Origin: CAZOVB01 sp964583095
GTDB taxonomy: Bacteria; Planctomycetota; Phycisphaerae; SM23-33
Direction: 5' to 3'
Length of the DNA: 64,000 bases
Assembly (NCBI GenBank): GCA_964583095.1
Contig: CAZOVB010000015.1
Location: forward strand, 1 to 64,000
Shown: positions 42,919-50,960 of the stretch, piece by piece
How the letters are laid out: every line of letters begins with the position of its first letter
Position numbering within the stretch: position 1 is the stretch's first letter
The notes under the pieces: generated by a model
Databases searched by the model: none
What the model was told of the DNA's origin: nothing
The model's input: only the letters and a program-made list of their open reading frames with translations
Program-made: the position numbers and the translations under genes

Positions 42919-45165
42919 GTGGACTACCTGGCAGAGCTCAACGAACCGCAAAAACAAGCCGTCAGCCACGTGGAAGGGCCTCTGCTGGTCCTGGCCGGGG
43001 CAGGCTCGGGCAAAACACGCGTCATCACACGGCGGGTGGCCCACCTGGTCCAGAGCGGGGTGGCGCCGTGGAATATTCTGGCGATCACCTTTACCAACAA
43101 GGCCGCGGGTGAGCTGGCCCGGCGCGTGGAGGAACTGGGCGTCTCCAGGGGCGTAACCTGCTGTACATTCCACAGCTTGTGTGCAAGGCTGCTTCGGGAA
43201 TTCGCCGAAAGGACCGGTCTGAAGCACAACTATTCGATCTACGACCGCGACGATCAGCTTCGCCTGACCAAGCAGGCCGCCGACGAACTGAATATCAGCG
43301 ACTACCGCCCCGCCCAGTTGCACGGGACGATCTCCAACGCCAAGAACGAGCTCAAGACCGCCGGTGAGTACGCCTCCCAGGCCCAGGGGCGATACCAGCA
43401 GGCCGTGGCGGAGGTCTACAAGAAGTACGAAAAGGTACTGCGGGACAACAACGCCCTGGATTTCGACGACCTGCTGATGCGGATGGCCTTTCTGCTGCGG
43501 GATGAGCCGGAGATCCGAAAGGTTCTCTCCGACCGCTATCGCTACGTCCTGGTCGATGAATACCAGGACACCAACCGCGCGCAGTACATCCTGGCCCACG
43601 GAATCGCCATGGATCACGAGAACATCTGCGTTACCGGCGATCCGGACCAGAGCATCTACGCCTGGCGGGGGGCGGACATACGCAACATCCTGGAGTTCGA
43701 GGCGGATTATCCCAATGCCCGGGTGATCCGGCTGGAGGAGAACTATCGCTCCCGGGCGCCGATTCTCCAGGCGGCCGGCACGCTGATCGGCCACAACAGC
43801 CGGCGGAAGGAAAAAAAGCTCTTCACCCGCAAGGAAGGCGGGGAGGATGTGCAGGTCATCTATGTCGAAGGCGACCGGGACGAGGCGGACCTCGTGGCCA
43901 AGGAGGTCCGGCGACACGTGGACAATGGCGGGCGCTACGACGATGTGGCCATCTTCTACCGCGTCAACAGCCTCTCCAGGCGGCTGGAAGAGCGCCTGCT
44001 GGCCGGCAGCACGCCCTACCAGGTGGCCCGGGGAACCGAGTTCTACAATCGTCGGATCATCAAGGACATCCTGGCCTACCTTCGGACGATCGCCAACGCC
44101 GACGATACACTCAGTTGCCTGAGGATCATCAACACCCCCAGCCGGGGCATCGGGCAGGTGACGGTCGGCAAGATCACCCAGCAGGCCGCCCAGACGGGCC
44201 AGAACCTGCTTGAAGTCTGCCGGGACCCGGGCCAGATCGGCCTGAAGGGCGCCTCGGCCAAGTCGGTCAAGGGCTTTTCCGAGATGATCGGGTCTCTGGT
44301 CCAGGCCGCGGGAGAAAAGAGCGTCCGGGAACTGATCGAGAAGGTGGTCTCAGCCTCGGGGCTGGAGGAATCCTTGTCGGAAGACAGCGAAGACAACCGC
44401 CAGGACCGCTCGAATATCGACGAACTGATCACCGCCGCGGCGGAATTCGACGATACCCACCCGGGAGGCACGCTGGCTGACTACCTGCAGATGATCAGCC
44501 TGGTTAGCGATATCGACCATTTCGAGGGGGCCACCGGAGCCGTGACGCTGATGACCCTCCACGGGGCCAAGGGGCTGGAGTTCCCGGTGGTGTTTGTGAT
44601 CGGCTGCGAGGAAGGGCTCCTGCCCTTTGTCCGGGGAGATTCCCAGGCCGAGAGTTGGCAGAGCCCCCAGATCAGCCGGGAGCAGATGGAAGAAGAGCGT
44701 CGCCTGGCGTTTGTCGGGATGACCCGGGCCAAAGAGAAGCTTATCCTGACCTGCTGCCGCAGCCGGATGGTCCGCGGTCGGACGCGGAGCCAGACGGCCT
44801 CGCCGTTTTTGAACGAGATCGGCCAGGAGGGAATCCACGTTGTGGACCAGACGGCGGGGATGTACGAGAGCACCTTCCGCAAGCTCGAGGGGCGTCGGCG
44901 GGGCGGCTTTTACGAGGAATCCGATCTGCGGGCCCAGATCGAACAGATGGAGGATGCTTCGTTCAGCCAGGCCGAGGAATCCTTCCCGCCGGAGTATCAG
45001 TATCTCAAGCCAGGCTGCGGGGTGTATCATTCCAAGTTCGGGCTGGGCAAGGTGGCGGCGATCTCCGGGGCCTGGCCCGAGACGCGCGTGGACGTGATCT
45101 TCCAGCAACTGGGCAAAAAGCGCCTGGTCCTGGCCCAGGCGAACCTGGAGATGGTGGAGGGCTGA
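42919..45165 (+). CDS. pcrA: UvrD/PcrA-type superfamily 1 DNA helicase
   Basis: 748 residues from a GTG at 42919 with GGAG 6 bases upstream; the upstream in-frame extension is not conserved. The N-terminus LAELNEPQKQAVSHVEGPLLVLAGAGSGKTRVI holds the Q motif and Walker A. Then come AITFTNKAAGELARRV (Ia), YVLVDEYQDTN (II), GDPDQSIYAWRGAD (III), LEENYRSRAPIL (IV), VTLMTLHGAKGLEFPVVFVIG (V) and RRLAFVGMTRAKEKL (VI). The C-terminal YLKPGCGVYHSKFGLGKVAAI segment is the PcrA/UvrD tudor-like interaction domain. It unwinds DNA in nucleotide excision and mismatch repair. uvrD is an equally good name. Confidence 0.96.
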   Translation: MDYLAELNEPQKQAVSHVEGPLLVLAGAGSGKTRVITRRVAHLVQSGVAPWNILAITFTNKAAGELARRVEELGVSRGVTCCTFHSLCARLLREFAERTGLKHNYSIYDRDDQLRLTKQAADELNISDYRPAQLHGTISNAKNELKTAGEYASQAQGRYQQAVAEVYKKYEKVLRDNNALDFDDLLMRMAFLLRDEPEIRKVLSDRYRYVLVDEYQDTNRAQYILAHGIAMDHENICVTGDPDQSIYAWRGADIRNILEFEADYPNARVIRLEENYRSRAPILQAAGTLIGHNSRRKEKKLFTRKEGGEDVQVIYVEGDRDEADLVAKEVRRHVDNGGRYDDVAIFYRVNSLSRRLEERLLAGSTPYQVARGTEFYNRRIIKDILAYLRTIANADDTLSCLRIINTPSRGIGQVTVGKITQQAAQTGQNLLEVCRDPGQIGLKGASAKSVKGFSEMIGSLVQAAGEKSVRELIEKVVSASGLEESLSEDSEDNRQDRSNIDELITAAAEFDDTHPGGTLADYLQMISLVSDIDHFEGATGAVTLMTLHGAKGLEFPVVFVIGCEEGLLPFVRGDSQAESWQSPQISREQMEEERRLAFVGMTRAKEKLILTCCRSRMVRGRTRSQTASPFLNEIGQEGIHVVDQTAGMYESTFRKLEGRRRGGFYEESDLRAQIEQMEDASFSQAEESFPPEYQYLKPGCGVYHSKFGLGKVAAISGAWPETRVDVIFQQLGKKRLVLAQANLEMVEG

Positions 45166-45189
45166 CGGGCGGTCCGAGCGAATGAAACG

Positions 45190-45238
45190 ATTCTTCTCGC
45201 GTTACGCTGCGACTAACGAAGGCGATTCTTCTGTCTAG
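45190..45238. repeat. Short dispersed repeat, second copy
   Basis: ATTCTTCTCGCGTT at 45190-45203 is identical to 5717-5730. Further on, CGACTAACGAAGGCGATTCT resembles the segment ending with CTTCTGTC near 5850-5870, and both copies share that CTTCTGTC. In this copy the parts are contiguous; in the other about 110 bases with palindromes lie between them. It sits between the convergent helicase and zinc-ribbon genes. Confidence 0.45.
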
Positions 45239-46107
45239 ATTTTGTGGCCCATGCCGTTTCGGATTGCGGCGGCGGCCCCGAAGCCCGAGAAGATCAGCAG
45301 AATCGCCCAGTCCTCCTCCCTGTGCATCCAGAAATCCCAGAAGTTGGCTTCGGCCAGGGCTTTCTCCTCATCGTACTCCGGATACGAAAGCGTGCCGGGG
45401 GCAACCCCTTGGAAGAACGCTTTGTCGTTCTCGTATTTCTGCCGCAGGATCTCCTTGCCCTCTCCAAAGTGCAGGAATCCGTAGTAACTGCCGTAGGTGG
45501 CCAGAAAGATCCCGCACACGGCGACGGAAGCAGCCAGGAGTCCGACGCGAAAACAGGGCCGATCCGTCGCCGCCTTGGCGCCCTGCCCGGCCAGGATGCC
45601 GATGATCAATGCGAGGAACCCGAATTCGTAGCCGGCAAACGTGGCTACCAGAATCCAGGCAACCACGCCCAGCAGCGAGGCTCCCGCAGCGGAGATGAGA
45701 ACCGCCCCCGGCCGGGTCCGCCCCTTTTCGCCCTTGGGCTCAGCGGGCGAGGCGTCAGGCTTTTCGCGCTTTTTCGCCTTGGCCTGGTAGGGGTTCCGGT
45801 CTTCCTCCCGCTCCACGACGGTTTTCTGCTTTCGGCCCGTCTTGAGGTCGGTTCCGCAGGCGACGCAGATCCGATCGCCCGTTTCGATGCTCTCGCCACA
45901 GGTGGGACAATGCCCCTCCTGTCCGATCAGGCTGGGGGCCCGCGTTTCCACCCCGGCCAAGGCGGCCAAGTTCAGCCCGTCATCGGACGTTTCTTCAAGA
46001 GGTACAATGCGAAAAACCTGTTTGCACTTCGGGCATCGGCCTTTTTTTCCCGAAGTAGCCTCCGGAACGTTCAGAATGCTCTCACACTGATCGCACTGAG
46101 TCTTCAT
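45235..46107 (-). CDS. Zinc-ribbon membrane protein of unknown function
   Basis: 290 residues from ATG 46107, with AGGGA upstream. The N-terminus has a GFAT-type zinc finger (CDQCESILNVPEATSGKKGRCPKCKQVF). A second CxxC pair lies in GHCPTCGESIETGDRICVACGTDLKTGRKQ. A charged linker rich in Lys and Glu (residues 105-145) precedes three or four membrane segments (GAVLISAAGASLLGVVAWILVATF, GFLALIIGILAGQGA, VGLLAASVAVCGIFLATYG and a C-terminal one). The architecture, cytoplasmic zinc finger plus membrane domain, is frequent in planctomycetes; the function is not known. Confidence 0.82.
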   Translation of the reverse strand: MKTQCDQCESILNVPEATSGKKGRCPKCKQVFRIVPLEETSDDGLNLAALAGVETRAPSLIGQEGHCPTCGESIETGDRICVACGTDLKTGRKQKTVVEREEDRNPYQAKAKKREKPDASPAEPKGEKGRTRPGAVLISAAGASLLGVVAWILVATFAGYEFGFLALIIGILAGQGAKAATDRPCFRVGLLAASVAVCGIFLATYGSYYGFLHFGEGKEILRQKYENDKAFFQGVAPGTLSYPEYDEEKALAEANFWDFWMHREEDWAILLIFSGFGAAAAIRNGMGHKI

Positions 46108-46274
46108 TGAAGAATCCCTTTCCCGTTTTCCCGTTGACGACAAAGTGCGACAGATGCCGACTTCATCCGGACCTGGTTCCGACTGCCCTCGATAGCCAAT
46201 GCTACCTCGAACGGCCCATCAGGCAAGCGAGAAACAGGCTCGATGCCGCAAAAGTCTGTCAACGGCGGCGGCGA

Positions 46275-47330
46275 TCAGGTCGCGGCGCCCAGTCCGGGGC
46301 AGTGCTCGCGCATGCGGTCGAAGAGGGGGCGGGCCTGGTCGGGGTTGCCGGCGATGTTGAGCAGGATGCTTGTCCGGTCGGAGGCAGCGTCCAGGGCGGC
46401 GAGCATGCGCTGCTCGCTCTGGTAGCCGTACATGTAGACCTTCTCGGGCATCAGATGGATCAGCGGGCCGGGGCCTTGCTCGAAGATCGCCGGGTTGATG
46501 CCGCGCAGATCCGGGATCTTCTTCCACGATTCGTACTGATGCTGGGCCGCTGCACAGCAGTGCATGAACAGGCCACCGAAGTCGTGGCTGAGCCTTTCGA
46601 GACTCGGCAGGGCGAAGCGCTCGAACATGTCGGTGGAGATGATGCCGATCTCATCCTCGCTGAGCCAGCAGCCAAGCTCGGGCGGTGCCCAGGTATAGGG
46701 GCAATGGCAAAGGTTGACGTTGGGCAGGCGTTTCTTGAGCTCGGCCAGGAAGTCCCAGAGCAGCTTGTGGGTTTTTTCGACCAGTCGCAGGACGGCATCG
46801 GGCTCTTCCATCAGGGCGATGAGCAGGTCTTCCTTGTTCCAGATGATGGCCGCGATTCCGAAGGGGCTCTGGATGTCGGGGACGCTGATGGGTGCCTCGG
46901 GGCCCAGTCGCAGGGCGAGTTTTTCAGCCAGTTGGAAGTATCGCCGGATCGGCAGGGCATCCAGCGTGGGCTGGGCCAGGGCGTCGGCCTCGGCGGCGGT
47001 GGTGACGATGGGCCTGGCCACGGCGTTGCCCCCGTGGCTGTACTGATGGAAGGGACAGCCGAAGGCGGCGGCGAAAAACCCCGTGGTGCCACAGAGGTTG
47101 GCGTAGGGGACGGCGTCGTCGTCGAACTGCTCGCTCTGGGTGCACTTCCAGGCGTAGTCCTCTTCGTAGAAGGCCAGCCAATCCTCCACGGGTCGATCGG
47201 TGCAGACGGCGTAGTCGCCTTCTCTGAGGTGCCATGGCCGCGGGCCGTCGTAGATCAGGATGCGCCCGACGCGTCTGTGGGAGAAGACGTCGGCGAGCAG
47301 TTGCCGGTTGCGTTGTGTGCGCTGGTTCAT
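46275..47330 (-). CDS. Uroporphyrinogen decarboxylase-family protein (paralogue B)
   Basis: 351 residues. The URO-D fold is suggested by FGIAAIIWNKEDLLIALMEEPDAVLRLVEKTHKLLWDFLAELKK and SEDEIGIISTDMFERFALPSLERLSHDFGGLFMHCCAAAQHQ. The last matches the metal-binding His-Cys region of methyltransferase-like members. LNIAGNPDQARPLFDRMREHCPG forms the C-terminus. It is distinct from the paralogue at 37053 and has its own divergent AraC regulator. GGGAG precedes the ATG. It is likely a corrinoid or methyl-transfer type enzyme; the substrate is unknown. Confidence 0.8.
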   Translation of the reverse strand: MNQRTQRNRQLLADVFSHRRVGRILIYDGPRPWHLREGDYAVCTDRPVEDWLAFYEEDYAWKCTQSEQFDDDAVPYANLCGTTGFFAAAFGCPFHQYSHGGNAVARPIVTTAAEADALAQPTLDALPIRRYFQLAEKLALRLGPEAPISVPDIQSPFGIAAIIWNKEDLLIALMEEPDAVLRLVEKTHKLLWDFLAELKKRLPNVNLCHCPYTWAPPELGCWLSEDEIGIISTDMFERFALPSLERLSHDFGGLFMHCCAAAQHQYESWKKIPDLRGINPAIFEQGPGPLIHLMPEKVYMYGYQSEQRMLAALDAASDRTSILLNIAGNPDQARPLFDRMREHCPGLGAAT

Positions 47331-47423
47331 GGGGGCTCCCTGGCAGTTGCCGGAAATGGTCGCGATTGGTTATGATGATGTCCCGAGGATACCCCACACA
47401 GATAAAGTGTAAATGGCAATTGG

Positions 47424-47450
47424 GATCAATGAGATGTCAAAAGTGATCAA
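47424..47450 (+). promoter_or_regulatory. Candidate AraC-type operator (GATCAA direct repeats)
   Basis: GATCAA occurs at 47424-47429 and again at 47445-47450, 21 bases apart in the same orientation, the spacing typical of AraC-family half-sites. A TTGACA on the minus strand lies between the repeats and could be the -35 of the divergent URO-D gene. The second half-site ends two bases before the regulator ATG, which would allow autoregulation. Confidence 0.5.
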
Positions 47451-47452
47451 GC

Positions 47453-48280
47453 ATGTCCTACTTCGATGACTTGGAATTCATCGCCGCCGACGAGGACCCT
47501 TGTTGCCGCGCGGTAATCAACCAGCGTTTCGAGGGGATGTACAACCTTCAACTGGCAGCGGCGGGCAAGCTCTGGCTGGGGGTCGACCAGGCCCCGGAGG
47601 TCCTGCTGGAGGGGCCCGCGGTGTTCTGGCACGACCCGCGCTTCGGGTATCGTTACCGGCCGGCCGACGGTCGGGGATGGCATCACCTGTGGGTGACGTT
47701 CCGGGGCGTGCGGGCCGGGCGGATCCTGCGTGAGGGGTTCCTGGGCCTCTCGGAGAGCCATGCCCTGGCGCTGGGCCAGGCCGAGGGCGTGTCGCTGCTC
47801 CAGACGATGCGACAACTGGTTCGGGAGGTGAAGGATCCGAAGGACAGGCCGGGCCCTCGCTGCGCGGCGCTGCTGGAGATGCTCCTGGCCCAGACGCTGG
47901 AAGCCAGGGGACGTGGCCCGCAGGATCCGCGGTCGGCCAGGTTGCAAGCCCTGGGCAAAGCCCTGCGGGCCGAGCCGTTTGACCCGTGGGATTTCCGGTT
48001 CCAGGCCCGGCGGATGCACCTGTCCTACAGTCACTTCCGCCGGCTGTTTCGGCAGATGCACGGCCAGTCTCCGCACCAGTTCCTGCTGGACGCGCGGATG
48101 CGCAGGGGGGCCTGGCTGCTGGCTTCGACGCCTTGGCAGGTCAAGCGCATCGCCCGTCACTGCGGATACGAGCCGGGCCAGTTCTCCAAGCTCTTTCGCA
48201 AGCGGATGGGGCTCTGGCCGATGCAGTATCGTCGAGCTTTCCCCACGCGGTGCCGGGACAATCAGGCCAAGGAGGACTGA
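47453..48280 (+). CDS. AraC-family transcriptional regulator
   Basis: 275 residues. The N-terminal cupin-like half (INQRFEGMYNLQLAAAGKLWLGVDQAPEVLLEGPAVFWHDPR, GWHHLWVTFRG) senses an unknown ligand. The C-terminal AraC domain has two helix-turn-helix units (ARRMHLSYSHFRRLFRQMHGQSPHQFLLDARMRRGAWLL and VKRIARHCGYEPGQFSKLFRKRMGLWPMQYRR). It is divergent from URO-D paralogue B with 122 bases between them, and is probably its regulator. It ends within the 3' end of the minus-strand isomerase gene; an 18-bp perfect palindrome (48288-48305) follows its stop. Confidence 0.92.
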   Translation: MSYFDDLEFIAADEDPCCRAVINQRFEGMYNLQLAAAGKLWLGVDQAPEVLLEGPAVFWHDPRFGYRYRPADGRGWHHLWVTFRGVRAGRILREGFLGLSESHALALGQAEGVSLLQTMRQLVREVKDPKDRPGPRCAALLEMLLAQTLEARGRGPQDPRSARLQALGKALRAEPFDPWDFRFQARRMHLSYSHFRRLFRQMHGQSPHQFLLDARMRRGAWLLASTPWQVKRIARHCGYEPGQFSKLFRKRMGLWPMQYRRAFPTRCRDNQAKED

Positions 48281-48777
48281 ACTTTCTGCCTCAGGGCCCT
48301 GAGGCTCTCTTCCGGGCCTCCGGGCAGNNNNNNNNNNNNNNNNNNNNNNNNNNNNNNNNNNNNNNNNNNNNNNNNNNNNNNNNNNNNNNNNNNNNNNNNN
48401 NNNNNNNNNNNNNNNNNNNNNNNNNNNTCTTCCACCTTGTAGCCGGGGTAGAAGCCGGCGACCTGGATGTTCAGATCCTTCAGCAGCCGGGCGATGGCCA
48501 GAGCCTGGGCGAGGCGCTTTTTGACGGTTGCGTCGCTGCGGTCGTAGGTGGCCGGCAGGCCGCAGTTCAGAGCGACCGGCTGGAGCTGGTGCTTGTCCAG
48601 CAGGCCTGCGATCCGGTCGCGCTGGGCGTCGTAGTCCCGGGCCAGGGCTTCGAGGCTGACGTGCTCCCATTGGGGGATGCAGATCAGATCCACGCAGGAA
48701 AAGTCCAGTTTTCGCACCTGTGCAAGGGCGGAGTCGAGATCGGTTTTAAAGGCGCTGGTGCTGCATGCGATGGCCAT
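48262..48777 (-). CDS. Sugar phosphate isomerase/epimerase, interrupted by assembly gap
   Basis: The first 116 residues (48777-48428) read as an AP_endonuc_2 barrel start: ACSTSAFKTDLDSALAQVRKLDFSCVDLICIP, QLQPVALNCGLPA and VAGFYPGYKVE. The 100-N gap follows, and then a plausible in-frame C-terminus (GGPEESLRALRQKVQSSLA) before a stop at 48262. Relatives are 250-280 residues, so a few hundred bases are probably missing in the gap. AAGGA precedes the ATG. It lies 19 bases downstream of the dehydrogenase, at the end of the glycan operon. The role is interconversion of a keto or epimeric sugar, by context. Confidence 0.75.
   Translation of the reverse strand: MAIACSTSAFKTDLDSALAQVRKLDFSCVDLICIPQWEHVSLEALARDYDAQRDRIAGLLDKHQLQPVALNCGLPATYDRSDATVKKRLAQALAIARLLKDLNIQVAGFYPGYKVEXXXXXXXXXXXXXXXXXXXXXXXXXXXXXXXXXXLPGGPEESLRALRQKVQSSLA
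48328..48427. other. Assembly gap of 100 N
   Basis: Exactly 100 undetermined bases, a placeholder length for scaffolding. The true gap size is unknown. It falls inside the sugar isomerase gene. Confidence 0.98.
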
Positions 48778-48796
48778 TGGGTGTCCTTTCTGTTGG

Positions 48797-49918
48797 TTAC
48801 AACTGGCCGGCCTCGACCATCAGCTCCAGGGGGAAGCGGTCCTGGTCGATGGGGGGCGCAAGTCGCTTTCGCAGGCGGGCGGATTCATAGATGCCGATGA
48901 GGATCTCGAAGTTCTTCAGCGCGATCCGCCCGGACATGGGATGTTCGCCGCCGTCTTCGAGGACCTCTGCCAGCAGGTCGTATCCGCGGGGGATTCCCCC
49001 CGGTGCATGAGCCGGGGTGGCGACTTGGCGCCAGAGGCCCTGGGAGTCATCGGTCTCCACCGGCTTGCTGGGGTAGCCGTGCGCATCGGCCTGGAGAGGT
49101 CCACCGCGACGGTCGGTGATGAACAGATTGGGCGGTTTGTCGCCCGGGCGCCACAGCCTGCCCAACTGTCCGAAAATCTCATAGTCCTGGTAGATCCGAT
49201 GTTCCAGGCGCATGTCCCCGGAGAACAGCTCCACCCGTGGCCCGTTTTTCATCTGCCAGGAGGCGATGGCGCCGGTCTCAACGACATGGCCGTACCGCAT
49301 GCCGGGAGGGTCCTTTCGGCCGGGTTTGGACTGCTCCTGGGCCTGCAGGTCGCGGTGGACCTGTCCCATGACCCAGTCGAAGTCGGGATCGCCGAAAAGG
49401 AACTGGATGCTGTCGATGGCGTGCGTGGCGTCGGAGAGGACATCGCCGGCGGAGTTGGCGCGGACGACCTCGACAGGTCCCAGGCTGCCCTGCCGGATGA
49501 GCTTCCGGGCGGCTGCCAGGTCGGGGCCGATTCGCCGCTGGTGGTTGACGACCAGGACCACGTCGTTCTCATCGCAGGCGTGGACCATGCGGCGAGCGTC
49601 TGCGAGATTGGTGGCCATGGGCTTTTCGCAGTAAACGGCGCGGACGCCGGCGCGGGCGGCCTGGATCGTCAAGGACGCGTGGGTGTCGTTGGCGGTGCAG
49701 ATGGCTGCGACGTCGGGCTTGACCTTCTCGAGCATCTGCTGGAAGTCATCGAAGGGTTTGGTTCCGGCGGCCTGGGCGACCGTCTGTGCCCGCTGGGGGT
49801 CGATATCGCAGACGCCCTGGAGATCGTAGGCCGGGGCCTTTTGGAGGATGGCGGCCTGGTTCTTGCCCATGCCGCCGCAGCCTGCCAGGACGGCTCGTAA
49901 GGGTTTGGGGTTGCTCAT
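48797..49918 (-). CDS. Gfo/Idh/MocA-family NAD(P)-dependent oxidoreductase
   Basis: 373 residues. The Rossmann motif (LRAVLAGCGGMGKNQAAILQK) is at the start, followed by VCDIDPQRAQTVAQ, PDVAAICTANDTHASLTIQAARAG and the catalytic-lysine motif VYCEKPMATNLADARRM. The C-terminal domain has NHQRRIGPDLAAARKLIRQGSLGPV and DATHAIDSIQFLFGDPD, where His and Asp are the likely catalytic positions. It oxidises a sugar or sugar derivative. It overlaps the upstream isomerase by 4 bases (ATGA) and is part of the sulfatase-GH116 operon. Confidence 0.92.
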   Translation of the reverse strand: MSNPKPLRAVLAGCGGMGKNQAAILQKAPAYDLQGVCDIDPQRAQTVAQAAGTKPFDDFQQMLEKVKPDVAAICTANDTHASLTIQAARAGVRAVYCEKPMATNLADARRMVHACDENDVVLVVNHQRRIGPDLAAARKLIRQGSLGPVEVVRANSAGDVLSDATHAIDSIQFLFGDPDFDWVMGQVHRDLQAQEQSKPGRKDPPGMRYGHVVETGAIASWQMKNGPRVELFSGDMRLEHRIYQDYEIFGQLGRLWRPGDKPPNLFITDRRGGPLQADAHGYPSKPVETDDSQGLWRQVATPAHAPGGIPRGYDLLAEVLEDGGEHPMSGRIALKNFEILIGIYESARLRKRLAPPIDQDRFPLELMVEAGQL

Positions 49919-50748
49919 GAGCGGGCCTCGGGAAGCGTGCGGATGAAATCCCAGCTTTGCTTGAGGCACTCCCAGGCGTCCATGCCCTCCTTGGGCGGTA
50001 TCATCTCCCACTGGAGGATCAGGCCGGGCGGGTTGGGGGCCAGTTGGATCAGATCCTGGTAGATCTGGCCGAGCCCGACGTGGCCCGAGCCGAGGGGGCA
50101 GCCTTCGAGGACGAACTTGAGCTCCTTGGGGTCCGGGTGCACGAGATGATCTTTCAGATGCGTCCCGATGGTATAAGGGGCGGCCTGGCGACAGGCTGGG
50201 ATCGGTTCTTCCCCGATCAGAAAACAATTGCCTGTATCCAGGAAGATGCCCAGATGCTCGACGCGCTTGCAGAGCTCGACCAGATCCCCACAGTAGTAGT
50301 CGCCGTGATTCTCGATGCCCAGGGGCCTGTTCAGTTCGTGGCAGCCCTTTGCCAGGGGCCCGCAGACGGTTGCGAGAAGATCCATCTGCTCTTCCAGGCT
50401 TGGAGATTCCATGAACCGGTGTACCGGACCGGCGCAGAAGGTGACGATCGGGCAGCGGATCAAGTCGCCGAAAGTGTCCAGGTCCTTGAGGAACTCGTCG
50501 GTCTTGCGCTGGAGGGTCTCCAGGTCGTCGCGGAAGAAGCGGTGGTAGAGATGGGCGCTCAACTGAAGGTCGTGGTCGGCCACGAAGCGGGCGATCCGGT
50601 CGCGCCGCTCGGGATCCTGTAATTCGGTCAATGAGATGCTCGTGGAGGCAAAGCCGTTCGCGGCCATGAACTCCAGTTTGCGGAAGGTCTGGTCGCCTTT
50701 CCAGATTTCGAATTCACCCGGGAAGACACCTGCATAGCCCCAGATCAT
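49915..50748 (-). CDS. Sugar phosphate isomerase/epimerase family protein
   Basis: 277 residues from ATG 50748 with GGAG 7 bases upstream; an open extension to 50835 is not conserved. It is an AP_endonuc_2 TIM barrel with FMAANGFASTSISLTEL, LQLSAHLYHRFFRDD, LGIENHGDYYCGDLVELCKRV (metal Glu/His), LGIFLDTGNCFL (metal Asp), GTHLKDHLVHPD (His) and LILQWEMIP (Glu). Substrate is unknown, but its place between GH116 and the dehydrogenase suggests it handles the released monosaccharide after oxidation. It is 212 bases downstream of GH116 and may have its own promoter. Confidence 0.9.
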   Translation of the reverse strand: MIWGYAGVFPGEFEIWKGDQTFRKLEFMAANGFASTSISLTELQDPERRDRIARFVADHDLQLSAHLYHRFFRDDLETLQRKTDEFLKDLDTFGDLIRCPIVTFCAGPVHRFMESPSLEEQMDLLATVCGPLAKGCHELNRPLGIENHGDYYCGDLVELCKRVEHLGIFLDTGNCFLIGEEPIPACRQAAPYTIGTHLKDHLVHPDPKELKFVLEGCPLGSGHVGLGQIYQDLIQLAPNPPGLILQWEMIPPKEGMDAWECLKQSWDFIRTLPEARS

Positions 50749-50960
50749 GGGCAAGCTCCGTTCCCGCCAAGGAGGAAGGGTTTCTGTGCTCCCGCCAGCG
50801 GACGGGTCGCTGAAGGGCGCGGATTTCACGACCAACCCACTATGCCAGAACCTGCGGGGCTTTCAACGGGAGAAGTGGTTTTTCGAGGAAAAACGTTCAT
50901 CCCGCATCCGAATAAACCTTCTCCGCCTTGAGCCGGACGCCTGGGCACCGGCACGTGGGC

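Noticed and set aside
50878..50894. GTTTTTC-GAG-GAAAAAC hairpin downstream of GH116
   Set aside because: The stem is short and A/T only, with no U-tract after it on the minus strand; too weak to call a terminator.
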